Shown: piece after piece, positions 1-8,751 of the stretch
How the letters are laid out: every line of letters starts with the position of its first letter
Position numbering within the stretch: the stretch's first letter is position 1
From: Strigomonas culicis
Lineage: Eukaryota; Euglenozoa; Kinetoplastea; Trypanosomatida; Trypanosomatidae
Reading direction: 5' to 3'
Assembly (NCBI GenBank): GCA_000482145.1
Contig: AUXH01000290.1
Span: 1 to 23,327 of the forward strand
Length of the DNA: 23,327 bases
Notes under the pieces: model-generated
Database searches by the model: none
The model's input: only the letters and a program-made list of their open reading frames with translations
Told to the model about the DNA's origin: nothing
Translations under genes and position numbers: made by a program

Positions 1-311
1 GAGCTCGCCTTCACCTCCGGCACAGCCGTCTTCCCGCCAAAGCTGAACGGATTTGCCGGGGCCGGGGCTGGTGGTGCTGTGGAAGCGCCCATACCAAAGC
101 TGAGTTTGTTACCTGCAGGTGCAGGTGCAGCAGGAGCCGGTGCAGTGGTCTTCTTACCGTCATCGTCGTCATCGGCACCAGGCGCAAAGCCGCTGTCGTC
201 TGGAGTCACAGCAGGCGGGCCCGGTTTGAAGAAGCCGGAGCTCGCCTTCACCTCCGGCACAGCCGTCTTCCCGCCAAAGCTGAACGGATTTGCCGGGGCC
301 GGGGCTGGTGG
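1..311 (-). repeat. Direct repeat, 237-bp (79-codon) unit inside the FG nucleoporin
   Basis: Bases 1-74 and 238-311 are identical as far as I can read; the first mismatch is at 75 versus 312. The block encodes APANPFSFGGKTAVPEVKASS plus flanking Ala/Pro residues. Copy spacing is a multiple of three, so the frame is kept. Copy 1 touches the window edge, so more units may follow outside. Identity at synonymous sites implies recent duplication or conversion. Confidence 0.9.
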
Positions 312-1082
312 AGCCGGAGAAGAAATACCAAAAGGGGCCTTTGACTCTGTCGTAGTCTTTTTAGACTGCGGCGGAGAAATCTCTGGCTCAGCTGTGCGAT
401 GGCCAGACACCGCTGGGGCCGTCTTACCTAAAAGGTGAAGGGGCTCCTCCACCTTGGACTTGCGCGCACGGAGCAAGGAGTCATCGGGAATGGTATCTTC
501 GCACCGGTTACGCTTAGACGCCTGCAATCGCAGGGAAGGACGGACGGTCGGAAATGACGTCGGTGTGAACCCAGCTTCTTGCATAGTCATGGTAGAGGCA
601 AAAGGCTTCGTATCGTTGTTACCATTAAAAGTGAAATAGTAATTATTGACGACGACCGGGCCCGTTGTATCCACGCTGTTGCTATCAATGGTGGAGTGCG
701 AGGGAGGGATGGCCACCTTCGCCTCTGCCGGCTGCGCGACGTCGTCTGGGAGAGACGGCGGCGGAGGAGCCGCCGTGCTCACCTCCGGCACGGCAGGAGC
801 ACTGCGTGCTGGGTTTACCGCTGAAGGCGTGGGGGGCTTTTCCCTCTTGCCTTGTGGCCAAGGGACTATCTGCTTTACCAGTCCGTTAAATGTATGTGTT
901 GCTAAATCACAAATACGAAACATGTAAGAAGCATTCCTGTCAGAGTATGGCACGGCCTGACTCTCTGCGCCACCACTCGTCGTCGGCATTGCTTTGGAAT
1001 CGCTGTGAGGCAGTGGGGGCAAGGAGCGTTGGTAGAAATCGGACTCCATCGTTGACCGCGCATGGCCATGACGGATATTCAT
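1..1082 (-). CDS. FG-repeat nucleoporin, N-terminal 360 residues (3' end beyond window)
   Basis: Reading the minus strand from the ATG at 1082 gives an open frame of about 360 codons that runs off the left edge. An in-frame TAG lies just upstream of this ATG. A second ATG (residue 12, position 1049, MESDFYQ) is an alternative start. Residues 50-75 are a more ordered stretch (SYMFRICDLATHTFNGLVKQ). The rest is rich in Pro, Ala, Ser and Lys. From about residue 240 there are FG motifs: one PFG, two copies of NPFSFGGK and one LSFGMG, separated by charged and Pro/Ala spacers including a run of five Asp. Such repeats line the nuclear pore channel and bind transport receptors. A 74-bp block is repeated exactly 237 bp apart, so the repeat unit is 79 residues. 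Which kinetoplastid Nup this is cannot be decided without the C-terminus. A non-nucleoporin FG-like disordered protein is the alternative. Confidence 0.72.
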   Translation of the reverse strand, partial: MNIRHGHARSTMESDFYQRSLPPLPHSDSKAMPTTSGGAESQAVPYSDRNASYMFRICDLATHTFNGLVKQIVPWPQGKREKPPTPSAVNPARSAPAVPEVSTAAPPPPSLPDDVAQPAEAKVAIPPSHSTIDSNSVDTTGPVVVNNYYFTFNGNNDTKPFASTMTMQEAGFTPTSFPTVRPSLRLQASKRNRCEDTIPDDSLLRARKSKVEEPLHLLGKTAPAVSGHRTAEPEISPPQSKKTTTESKAPFGISSPAPPAPAPANPFSFGGKTAVPEVKASSGFFKPGPPAVTPDDSGFAPGADDDDDGKKTTAPAPAAPAPAGNKLSFGMGASTAPPAPAPANPFSFGGKTAVPEVKAS

Positions 1083-1162
1083 CTTCCCCTATTTATCCGA
1101 TGGAAAAGGGTGAATGGGAATAGTAACAACCGAAGACAGGAGAACAGAAGGGAAAAAAAAAG

Positions 1163-1164
1163 CT
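1163..1164 (-). promoter_or_regulatory. Candidate SL trans-splice acceptor for the FG nucleoporin
   Basis: On the mRNA strand a CT-rich and (TATC)-type tract (1247-1290) is followed by the first clear AG at 1164-1163, giving a leader of about 80 nt. A second T/C-rich run (1095-1160) ends in AG at 1090-1089, only 6 nt before the ATG at 1082. If that site is used, the ATG at 1049 would be the more likely start. Confidence 0.35.
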
Positions 1165-1672
1165 GCGTTCGTTGAGTGGGGTATACGTAAAGTGCGGAGA
1201 TAGCCCAAGTAGACCCCAATAAAACCCAAAAACAGACCCCAACCAGAGATAGATAGATAGAGAGAGAGAGGGAGGGGGAGAGAAAACAGAATAGATGTAT
1301 TTCAAGGTAGCAACTGGAGTGACAAAATAAGACAGAAACAACGGTTTGGTTCCCTTTAAGTACAAGGAATAGGAGAAACAGAACCGATAGAAGGGCAAAT
1401 AAACAAACAGCCAAACAAACATCAAAAAAGCCTTCCATGATTGCAATGACATGATTAGTATATTAACAGGAAGTGAAAAAGGGAAAAGATGGGGGGAAAA
1501 TGCTATATACTAAAACTATATATGTTGCAATGTGCCGTACGTCACACATAACATTTTTTGTCCTTGTTCCTTTAACAGTGTTCCTGCTCTTCACTGCATA
1601 AAAAGATGAACAGTGTATAAATAAATTATAACAGGTATAATAAATGGCAAGAGTAAGGTAAAAAAAAAGTGC

Positions 1673-1696
1673 ATATATATATATATATATATATAT
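1673..1696. repeat. (AT)12 microsatellite
   Basis: Twenty-four bases of uninterrupted AT, about 590 nt downstream of the NEK stop codon in mRNA sense. It probably lies in a 3' UTR or intercistronic segment and is likely to vary in length between strains. Confidence 0.95.
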
Positions 1697-2284
1697 GTGT
1701 GTCTAGTAAAAAAAAATGTTCTCTATTCCCATTAGGGTGGAAAACACATGCAATGCTGTCAGGACACTGTTTATCCAAAGAGTAAGATGGAAAACAGTGC
1801 ATGTAAAACTTGTATCCTTACTTTTTTAGCATCCATCAGTACCAAGTACATTGCAATATGCGATGTAATAAAGCACGGCGAGTGGATTGCCAGTCACTTA
1901 GTCGTGAGAAGAATTACGCTTACAATTTATCTTACTATTGCTATAACAAAGTGTTTGACTTTCTTTCTTTTGTATATATTTTTTCCTTGTTGTACATTTG
2001 GTTTTTCTTCCAAATTGTTTATTTTTCTTTTTTAGTTTTTTTTTATGCTGTGTTTTTTTTTTCTTACCAAGTTTTATACTGTTTATATTAAGTTTTTTAA
2101 CTTTTTCTCTTTTGCACCTGTTGCTGAAAGTGGCCCTGCTAGATGCTCATCCAATATACATATATATTCGCCGCTTGTCCGCCTTCCTTCTCATTTTGTA
2201 CAAAGAAGGTGTGTATATACATATATGCATACTGTTAACAAAGAAATAAATGTCTTTATATCTGTATACGTTTACACATGATAT

Positions 2285-3796
2285 CTACATGTTGACAGTC
2301 TGTTTTCCTTCCCAAACAGCCAATTTCGTGATTGCGTTAGAATTGTGAGAGAACTTCGTACCTAGCAGCTGGTACATCTCCCTCTGCACCTCCGCCCCCG
2401 TCATGCCGCGCATCATGCACGAGTTGTACACCTCCAACGCCTGGTTCAGCAGGGCGCGGCCCATCTCCGTCTCCAGCAGCGAGCGCACCTCGGAGGCCAA
2501 CACGGTGTTGCCGTTCGACAAGGTGATGACCTCAGCCTGCGGCACGCTGTCGGAGGGCCCGTCCCCGAACTCCTCCGGGTGCCCGCCCAGGTTGGTGTTG
2601 CCGACGATGTTCTTGGTCTGCTTGACAATCGCGTTCTTCTGCTCGATGTAGTCGCCGTCGTCGTCCACGTCCGGGTGGGTCTGGTCCCGCGGCGCCGGCG
2701 CCGGCGCCGCGACCGGCTCCGCCTGCTGCGGCTGCGTGAGCATCGCCTTCATGCGCTCGCGGTTCATACCGCGCAGCATCGCCATCTGCTCCCGCTCCGA
2801 CATCTGCGGCTGCGCGGGTGCCTGGGGCGGCGGGGGCGGCGCCGCGGCCGCCGGCTCGGCCGCCTTGGCCGGCGCGCTATTCTTGCTCTTCGCCTCGTAG
2901 TCCGCGCGGTCCTTCTCCGCCTGGCGCTCCAGGTCCGCGCTGAACCCCTTCAGCGACTCCTGCACGAAGCTGCTCTCGAGGATGCGGTTGATGCTGGGCC
3001 GCTGGACCGGGTTGACCTGCAGCAGGCTAGCGCAGAGGGCGCGCATCTCGGCGGGCACCGTCGACGCGATGGGGTCGTACTGCCCCACCAAGATCTTCTT
3101 GAGCAGCTCCTTGAGCGTCTTGGCCGTGAAGGGGCGGTGCAGCGTCAGCATCTCGTAGAAGACGACGCCGAGGGCCCACACGTCGCTCTTGTTGTTGTAG
3201 GGCTTGTTCTGGCAGAGCTCGGGGGAGAAGTAGTACGGCGTGCCGCACACCGTCTTGGCGCAGGCCATCGTGTTCTGAAGAACGGTCGAAATACCAAAAT
3301 CGCCCAGCTTCACTACGTTCTTCGACGTCAAGAACACGTTCGCCGTCTTGAGGTCGCGGTGCAGGATATGGTTATCGTGGAGGTACTTGAGGGCCATGCA
3401 GATCTGCAGGAACCAGAACATGGCAAGCTTCGGTTCAAACGGTTGCGCGTTCTCCTGCTTCTTGGCGTCCTTGATGCGCGTGCTCAAGTCACCTCCGTCC
3501 GCGTACTCCATAATAATAAAAATCAGGTGCCCGTCATCAAAGTGTTCATGGTAGCGGATGATGTTCGGGTGATTCACCGCCGCCATGATGCGGATCTCGT
3601 TCTGCACATCACGCAGCTCCTTGGGGGTCATCGTCTTTGTGTCAATGGCCTTCACCGCGTAACGCTTGCCGTTCGCCTTGGAGCGTGCCAGCAGCGCCTC
3701 GCCAAAGCTCCCCTTCCCTATCGCCTTCACGTAACGGTACTTGCTGCGAAACACTTGCGATTCGACCACGGCATTCTCATCGACAGGGGTAGCCAT
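2285..3796 (-). CDS. NEK (NIMA-related) family serine/threonine protein kinase
   Basis: The protein has 503 residues from the ATG at 3796 (MATPVDENAV). The frame extends upstream only through a TTG, so the ATG is preferred. The N-terminal kinase domain (about 20-278) is complete: Gly loop GKGSFG at 27-32, ATP lysine K49, helix-C E67, HRDLK at 146-150, DFG at 166-168 and the NEK-like GTPYYFSPE at 185-193. Residues 290-350 are charged, with an Ala/Pro-rich run near 308-330. The tail (about 400-503) looks folded and conserved (NTNLGGHPEEF). NEK kinases in flagellates act at basal bodies, flagella and in the cell cycle; the specific role here is unknown. The downstream neighbour is an FG nucleoporin and the upstream one a CFAP96-like protein. 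Family assignment is secure, the subfamily is not. Confidence 0.92.
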   Translation of the reverse strand: MATPVDENAVVESQVFRSKYRYVKAIGKGSFGEALLARSKANGKRYAVKAIDTKTMTPKELRDVQNEIRIMAAVNHPNIIRYHEHFDDGHLIFIIMEYADGGDLSTRIKDAKKQENAQPFEPKLAMFWFLQICMALKYLHDNHILHRDLKTANVFLTSKNVVKLGDFGISTVLQNTMACAKTVCGTPYYFSPELCQNKPYNNKSDVWALGVVFYEMLTLHRPFTAKTLKELLKKILVGQYDPIASTVPAEMRALCASLLQVNPVQRPSINRILESSFVQESLKGFSADLERQAEKDRADYEAKSKNSAPAKAAEPAAAAPPPPPQAPAQPQMSEREQMAMLRGMNRERMKAMLTQPQQAEPVAAPAPAPRDQTHPDVDDDGDYIEQKNAIVKQTKNIVGNTNLGGHPEEFGDGPSDSVPQAEVITLSNGNTVLASEVRSLLETEMGRALLNQALEVYNSCMMRGMTGAEVQREMYQLLGTKFSHNSNAITKLAVWEGKQTVNM

Positions 3797-4247
3797 TTTC
3801 TTGCTTTTTTTTTTAGCAAACAAATAAGCAAAAAAAAAGGTGAAGAATAGAAAACAATTCGAAAAAAAAAACTGTGTTTAAAAGAAAAAAAATGTTAAGA
3901 AAAAGCGAGTAGAAGGGAACAGAGGGGAATGATGCAATGGGGTTTTTGTATGAAAGAAAAAAAAAGAGGTTGTCCGGTTTATCTTCACATTGTGGTACAG
4001 AGATTGTATAAATGAAACGTATAAAAGGTGTTTTTATAGTTTTGGTTTGTTTTTCTTTTCATACGGTGACGGTTTGCTTGTCGTTCTAGACATTTTATAT
4101 ACAGTATGTACATTTTGATGAAAAAAGGAAAAAAAAGAGTAGATGTACGAGAAGAGTAATGAAACAATGGCAACATGATTACAGTTTTTTTTATATATAA
4201 TTTGTCTTGGGCAACTACATGCTTTTCTACCGATGTATATAAAGGTC
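3797..4247. other. Spacer between CFAP96-like gene and NEK kinase
   Basis: About 450 bp of AT-rich DNA with many A runs on the plus strand (T on mRNA). It includes the acceptor region of the NEK gene and a TATATATAA stretch near 4190-4200, about 50 nt past the CFAP96 stop. No coding sequence is supported. Confidence 0.7.
3872..3873 (-). promoter_or_regulatory. Candidate SL acceptor for the NEK kinase
   Basis: A T-rich run on the mRNA strand (about 3876-3896) ends in CACAG, with AG at 3873-3872. The leader would be about 75 nt to the ATG at 3796, which places the upstream TTG inside the 5' UTR. Confidence 0.4.
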
Positions 4248-5213
4248 TCAGTAAAACCTACGAAGACAGGATGACACTACAGAAGTCTTACCAAAGGAAT
4301 TAGGCTTCCACTCGCCATGTGCGGGACCTGCGGGTGTCTCCTTCGCCTTCGCCTTCGACTCCTTCACGGTGGACGGGTCCACCCACACATTGGGGAAAGG
4401 GTTGATGCATCCCTGTTGGCCCGGGCACTTCGCGGAGCCTATGAACGGTTTTGCCTGGACCACGGCGGTCTCCGTGTTCTTTTTGCGCCGTTCTTTTTGA
4501 GCAGGGGGGTCGTAATGTTTGTAGACAGCGGACGCCCCGGTGGCCTGTATCTCATCCAGATACTTCTTGCTAACGCAGCTCGCGTGGAAAGCAGGGCCTA
4601 GCTGCTTGGTCGGTGGTACCTCTCGCATCTTCCGGCGTTGCGTCTGGTTATCCAGTCTTGCATACTCATCTCGCCAATTGTCGTTGTAATTGGGATTACT
4701 CAAAAGGGTTCCCGGTGTGCCATAGGTTCCCTTCTTCGGCCAGCTTGTTTTGATGTTTGGCAGCGGCTCTTTCGCTTTATCCAACGAGTCCTGCTTCTTC
4801 CGCTTGCTGGGCGGGTTGTCCCTAGGAGGCTCAGTCATGTACTCCGTCGGCTTTCCTTGCACGCAGCCGTAGTAGCTGCCCGGTCCTGTGCTCTTCTGCG
4901 GGTACGAGGCATAGCGAAAGTCACGTTCGGAGATCTTCGCCTGGGAAGCCTTCATCTTGGCCTTTTCCGCCGTGTCGTCACGGTAGCCGGTCGGCTGCCC
5001 CCCATTTTGGTCCAGAGAGGCGAGCGTGAGGTACTTCTTCTCGAAAAACCCGTCGGGGTGCGGTCCCGGGGCTGCATGGCCAATGGTCATGTTCTTCCCT
5101 AAGTACTTGGAAGGAATGCAATCCTGCTTGTCATACGGGTCCGTGAGCTTGGGGTCCGCGTTGGTGGACAAATAGGGCGGATCTTGGAACAAACCACCGT
5201 AGGCGCTCTTCAT
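4248..5213 (-). CDS. CFAP96: CFAP96 / C4orf47 (UPF0602) family protein, cilium/centrosome associated
   Basis: The protein has 321 residues from the ATG at 5213. The order of short motifs follows the vertebrate C4orf47/CFAP96 family as I recall it: YGGLFQDPPYLS near the start, a GHAAPGPHPDGFFEKKYLTL segment, GPGSYYG, a GTYGTPGTLLSNPNY segment, LGPAFHASCVSKKYLD, then a Gly/Pro-rich GSAKCPGQQGCINPFP and a terminal GEWKPNSFGKTSVVSS. The protein is rich in Tyr, Pro, Gly and Lys, with no membrane segment or signal peptide. This is typical of proteins lying along microtubules. Human CFAP96 localises to centrosomes; a basal body or flagellar role here is inference. Length is close to the human protein (about 310). 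The main uncertainty is that the match rests on remembered motifs, not on an alignment. Confidence 0.75.
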   Translation of the reverse strand: MKSAYGGLFQDPPYLSTNADPKLTDPYDKQDCIPSKYLGKNMTIGHAAPGPHPDGFFEKKYLTLASLDQNGGQPTGYRDDTAEKAKMKASQAKISERDFRYASYPQKSTGPGSYYGCVQGKPTEYMTEPPRDNPPSKRKKQDSLDKAKEPLPNIKTSWPKKGTYGTPGTLLSNPNYNDNWRDEYARLDNQTQRRKMREVPPTKQLGPAFHASCVSKKYLDEIQATGASAVYKHYDPPAQKERRKKNTETAVVQAKPFIGSAKCPGQQGCINPFPNVWVDPSTVKESKAKAKETPAGPAHGEWKPNSFGKTSVVSSCLRRFY

Positions 5214-5323
5214 TTTGATGATGTGTTTACGTTTTTCTTTTTTTATTTTTTCTTGGTGTGGTTGTGGGAGAGTGCGTTTCTGCGTGTGTGTGTGCGCCTA
5301 CAACTGGTATATCACGTCACTAT

Positions 5324-5325
5324 CT
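5324..5325 (-). promoter_or_regulatory. Candidate SL acceptor for the CFAP96-like gene
   Basis: A very strong polypyrimidine tract on the mRNA strand (about 5335-5395, CT repeats then a T run) is followed by the first AG at 5325-5324. The leader would be about 110 nt. Confidence 0.45.
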
Positions 5326-5345
5326 CATGTCGCAGAGGAAGGGAA

Positions 5346-5379
<34 letters not shown>

Positions 5380-5555
5380 CAGAGAGAGGAGGGGATGAGT
5401 ATAGAATTCAATAAGACCCTTTCTTGGTCTTTATAATAATTGTATTATGCTTGTTTTGTTCCTGTAAACGGAACATGACTTCATTCACAGTTAATAATCC
5501 GCTCATGTGGCACTGGATCAGCTAACTAGACATTCTATTACAATGAAAGTGCTAC

Positions 5556-5587
5556 TTATATATATATACATATACATATATAAATAT
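5556..5587. repeat. TATA/CATA-rich simple sequence in CTR9 3' UTR region
   Basis: About 32 bp of near-perfect alternating pyrimidine-purine sequence, roughly 190 nt past the CTR9 stop in mRNA sense. It resembles the other TA-rich stretches seen downstream of genes in this window. Confidence 0.85.
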
Positions 5588-5768
5588 GGCTGCTGCTTTT
5601 TTTAAGTATTGTGCATGTGTATTTTTGTTTGTTTGTTCATCTTTTTTTTTTTAATGTTATAGAATAGTTACAAAACTCGCGACCAAGTGTTTTATCCTGT
5701 CCATTAATTGACTGTTCTGAATTACTCCTCTAACAACTATTCTCATCGCGTATAGACAGGAGCGGAAA

Positions 5769-8426
5769 CTACGACGCGTACGCACTCTCAGGGATCTCAT
5801 CAGGCATAATCGCCCCAACGCTACTATTCCGCGAGGCATTCTCCATGGACAAGCCGTCTGCCTCACGCTCCCTGTCAAGCGCTGCAAGCTCCATTTCGTT
5901 GATATCCGGGTCTGTCGTTGTAATGGGGTGCTCCGCGCGCCGCAACCGGAATACCTCCAGCACCTCGTCACCTCGTCTTTTGCGGGAGAGCGCCTCTTCA
6001 TCCGCGGCGTCCTCTTCGCGCGCACGCTTCGCCGAGCGCTCCACGTTGTACTCACTGAAGAGGTTGGCCCATCGCCGCGACTCCTCTTGGACCTCCGCTT
6101 CCGTGGTCTTGCCGGTGCGAAGCAAGTGCTGAAGGTGCGTGTTGTACTGCTGCAAGCAGTACAACACCGCCGTCTGGATGAAGTACTGGGAGTTGTAGTG
6201 GCTTCTCGAGTCCTTCCGCTGCCGCACCGCCTCGATGGTACTCTTCGCGAACGAGATGCCCTTCGCAAGCAACCCCTTGAGCTCCTCGCCTTCCCCCAAC
6301 GACAGGACGCGGCGGTTGGACAGATTCTCGATAAAGGCGGACAAGTGCAAAAGAGACGCGTTAAACAGGAACATGGGCCGGTCCAGATTCTTCTCCGCCA
6401 CCTCTGTGATGAGTGGCAGGGCATCCTTGTAGCGCCCGTCGCGCGACAGGCAGAAGGCTAGCATGGAGTTCTGCTCCGGGGAGCGGTCCACCTGCTTCTC
6501 GAAGTAGTCGATCGCCTGCTTGTAGCTCTCCGTGAGCACCTTGACGTTCGACATGTTGGCGAGATGGTTCTGTGACACGTACTCGCAGTTGGGGATCACC
6601 TCGCCCACGTGCTCTAAAAGGGACTGGCAGATGGCCCGATCCTCGCCCACGCCCAAGCAGCAGGCCAGCCCATGCACCGCTAGTACGTTGCCCTTGTCCT
6701 CCTTGAGCACGTACCGAAACCGATCCGTCGCCGCAGAGAGACACGCCTTGCCATCCGTGCCCGGGATTTGGCAGCACCGAAGCATCGTGGAGCCCAGCGC
6801 CAAGGCGACGGAGACGGACTTGGCCTTCGCGCTCCGCAGTATCTTTGTCGCCGCCTGGAACTTCCCCTGGTCGAGGTAGGTCTCCGCGAGGTACACTAAC
6901 GCCATGGTGTCCTCCGGCACCACCTTCGCGAGCAGCGTCATCCACGTGACGGCCTGCTGCTGCCACCCATCCTCCTTCGCCATTAAGTGGAGACGAATGT
7001 ACGGAGCCGCAAAGCAGCTCTGCTCTTTGACCAGGTACAGGTAGAGCTGCCTCGCCATGAGTCGATCCTTCTTTTCAAGCTCTAATGCTAGATTAAAAAT
7101 GAGGGGAACAAATGCAATGTCCTTGAGCGGCTTCGTTAGGAAATCGCCGTCCAGCTCGCGGTCCAAGATGGCCTGAAGGCCGTCCGCGTCGTGGTTGAGG
7201 GAGGCCATGTTGGCCAGCAGCTGCCACGGGGCCGCCTTCCGCTCGCTCCGTAGAACATTTATGACATTCGACGTGCAGCGGCGGCATTCGGCGCTGTTGA
7301 GGCGAAAGCACCACGAGGCCAGCGTGAGGGACTGCAAGTCGCCCTGCGCCACACTCGAAATCAGGAGGTGGGCCAGCTGGGTGGCGGACTCGTGATTGCC
7401 GTCGTAGGAACAGCGGGCTGCGAGCAGCTGCAGCACCTCCTTCTGGTTGGGGTACCGCTCATTGATCTTTTGCAGGTGCGAGACCGCCAAACTATGTTCG
7501 CCCGTCAACATCAGAAGCCGCGCAAAGTGGATCTCTGCCGCCAGCATCTGAGGGTAGCAGTCCAGCGCCGCCTTCAGCAGCACCTTCGCGTCCTCGTACG
7601 CGCCCGCGGCCAGCAGGAGACGCCCCTCCTGGAAGTTGGCTAAGGCGCACTCCTCGGCATCGCCGGCATCGCGCACATCCGACAGGAGCTTGCGCAGCGG
7701 CTGGATGTACCTCTTCACGTTGCCACTTTCAAGGGCTTTGAAGTACATGAGGTCGCCCGCCTTGAGCCAGACAAGCGGGTTATACGCGACGAGCCCACTG
7801 AGCCGCTCGACGATCTCGGATACCTTTCCCATGTTCCGCTCATCTACGTATACGACGAACAGCGCAAGAAGCGCCAGCTCGTCGTTGGGGTGGACCTCCA
7901 GTGCCCGCTCGAGCACCTTCACCGCGTACTCCACCTTATTCAGCAGGTAGGCACACAGGCCCATGCCCACACGGACGATCGGCGGCGCGATGTCACTCCC
8001 CAGCTCGCCCAGCACTTCGCGGTAGTACGCGAAGCACTCCTTGTATTCTTGGTTTTGGAAGCTGACAGCGGCAAGACCTAGGTTCGCAATCACGAAGAAC
8101 CTGTCCTTGTTCTTCGCCACGGCGAACTTGATTCTCGCAGAATGAAAGCTGCCGCGCGACAAGAGGGATAGCCCCTCAAAATAGTTCGCCAACGCAACGC
8201 TGTAGTTGGGCTGCTCAGTGCGGACGTCCGCAAAAATGTGGGATACATCTTTGCCGCTCATCGCATCGATGGACGCGCGAACGCAGCTGGCGTCAAAAAT
8301 AGCATTCACATCTCGAGCGGCTCTGGCCTTCTTCAGTGCTAAGTCGAGTTTTGCCTCCGAATCACTCACTTTGCCATGTGAGAAGGCTTCTAAGGCTTCG
8401 TCAAGAATATGTTGTGAAGTTGACAT
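5769..8426 (-). CDS. CTR9: CTR9, TPR subunit of the Paf1 transcription elongation complex
   Basis: The protein has 885 residues from the ATG at 8426. It is almost entirely helical repeats of TPR type to about residue 770. Examples are NYSVALANYFEGLSLLSRG, FVIANLGLAAVSFQNQEYKE, PPIVRVGMGLCAYLL (a CTR9-like segment) and VKVLERALEVHPNDELALLAL. A charged tail with basic clusters (KRAREED, SRKRRGDE, about 797-818) suggests nuclear import. CTR9 scaffolds the Paf1 complex on RNA polymerase II during elongation. A T. brucei CTR9 is known from the literature, and trypanosomes are reported to lack an evident Paf1 subunit. The protein is shorter than human CTR9 (about 1170), mostly in the acidic/basic tail. 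Another large TPR protein is the alternative, but the order of repeats and the nuclear tail favour CTR9. Confidence 0.8.
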   Translation of the reverse strand: MSTSQHILDEALEAFSHGKVSDSEAKLDLALKKARAARDVNAIFDASCVRASIDAMSGKDVSHIFADVRTEQPNYSVALANYFEGLSLLSRGSFHSARIKFAVAKNKDRFFVIANLGLAAVSFQNQEYKECFAYYREVLGELGSDIAPPIVRVGMGLCAYLLNKVEYAVKVLERALEVHPNDELALLALFVVYVDERNMGKVSEIVERLSGLVAYNPLVWLKAGDLMYFKALESGNVKRYIQPLRKLLSDVRDAGDAEECALANFQEGRLLLAAGAYEDAKVLLKAALDCYPQMLAAEIHFARLLMLTGEHSLAVSHLQKINERYPNQKEVLQLLAARCSYDGNHESATQLAHLLISSVAQGDLQSLTLASWCFRLNSAECRRCTSNVINVLRSERKAAPWQLLANMASLNHDADGLQAILDRELDGDFLTKPLKDIAFVPLIFNLALELEKKDRLMARQLYLYLVKEQSCFAAPYIRLHLMAKEDGWQQQAVTWMTLLAKVVPEDTMALVYLAETYLDQGKFQAATKILRSAKAKSVSVALALGSTMLRCCQIPGTDGKACLSAATDRFRYVLKEDKGNVLAVHGLACCLGVGEDRAICQSLLEHVGEVIPNCEYVSQNHLANMSNVKVLTESYKQAIDYFEKQVDRSPEQNSMLAFCLSRDGRYKDALPLITEVAEKNLDRPMFLFNASLLHLSAFIENLSNRRVLSLGEGEELKGLLAKGISFAKSTIEAVRQRKDSRSHYNSQYFIQTAVLYCLQQYNTHLQHLLRTGKTTEAEVQEESRRWANLFSEYNVERSAKRAREEDAADEEALSRKRRGDEVLEVFRLRRAEHPITTTDPDINEMELAALDREREADGLSMENASRNSSVGAIMPDEIPESAYAS

Positions 8427-8751
8427 TGCTCTTTGGTAGGGGATGAAGCGTCGTTATTATGTATACTTGTATAACGCGGCGAATCCACGGCACAAAGAAG
8501 AGCAAATACGTCAACAAGGACAACAACAATTAAAAAACAAGAAAGAGCTAAAAGCTAGTATGCTCCAAAAAAAAAGGGGGGGAGAGAAAAGAGTAGTATA
8601 GTAGAAAAGAGTGAAATGAGGAAGGTGTCGCTCGTCCAGGTGGACCGATGAAGGTACACCGATGTACAATCGTGATGACACTCAAAACAGATTAATCTAT
8701 TAATCGGAAAGAAAAGGAAACAGGTTAACAAGTTCATCATGCTATTACAAA
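8427..8751. other. Spacer between NSUN2 and CTR9
   Basis: About 325 bp, rich in A and G on the plus strand (A run then G run near 8567-8583). It contains a 61-codon minus-strand ORF (8555-8740) that is hydrophobic simple sequence and not supported. Nothing else is seen. Confidence 0.65.
8466..8467 (-). promoter_or_regulatory. Candidate SL acceptor for CTR9
   Basis: A T/C-rich stretch on the mRNA strand (about 8495-8512, then weaker to 8470) is followed by AG at 8467-8466, about 39 nt before the ATG. The tract is weaker than at other genes; a second T-rich run lies at about 8520-8550. Confidence 0.3.

Larger units (their letters stand above)
1083..2284. other. Spacer between NEK kinase and FG nucleoporin (1.2 kb)
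   Basis: This is the longest spacer in the window. It holds an (AT)12 run at 1673-1696, a GATA run at 1247-1261 merging into GA/G-rich DNA to 1280, and a strongly T-rich block on the plus strand at about 1920-2110. Short alternating TA stretches follow at 2155-2167 and 2212-2226. These presumably belong to the 3' UTR of the NEK mRNA and the 5' signals of the next gene. Short ORFs here are hydrophobic or Ser/Leu-rich translations of simple sequence, and I see no convincing gene. Confidence 0.7.
5214..5768. other. Spacer between CTR9 and CFAP96-like gene
   Basis: About 555 bp. From the CTR9 side it contains a T run near 5640-5655, an alternating TATA/CATA stretch at 5556-5587, and then the A/GA-rich plus-strand tract at about 5341-5395 that serves as polypyrimidine signal on the mRNA strand. 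A short (GT) run lies at 5283-5294. No gene is supported; small ORFs here read through simple sequence. Confidence 0.7.

Noticed and set aside
1079..1452. Two overlapping 119-codon minus-strand ORFs upstream of the FG nucleoporin, looking like membrane proteins
   Set aside because: They are translations of polypyrimidine and simple sequence in two frames. They overlap the nucleoporin start and probably only look hydrophobic because of T/C-rich DNA.
1748..2281. Plus-strand Phe/Leu-rich ORFs
   Set aside because: T-rich spacer sequence on the non-transcribed strand in several overlapping frames; no codon bias.
2579..3850. 423-codon plus-strand ORF opposite the NEK kinase
   Set aside because: Same reason: antisense shadow of a GC3-rich gene with no domain.
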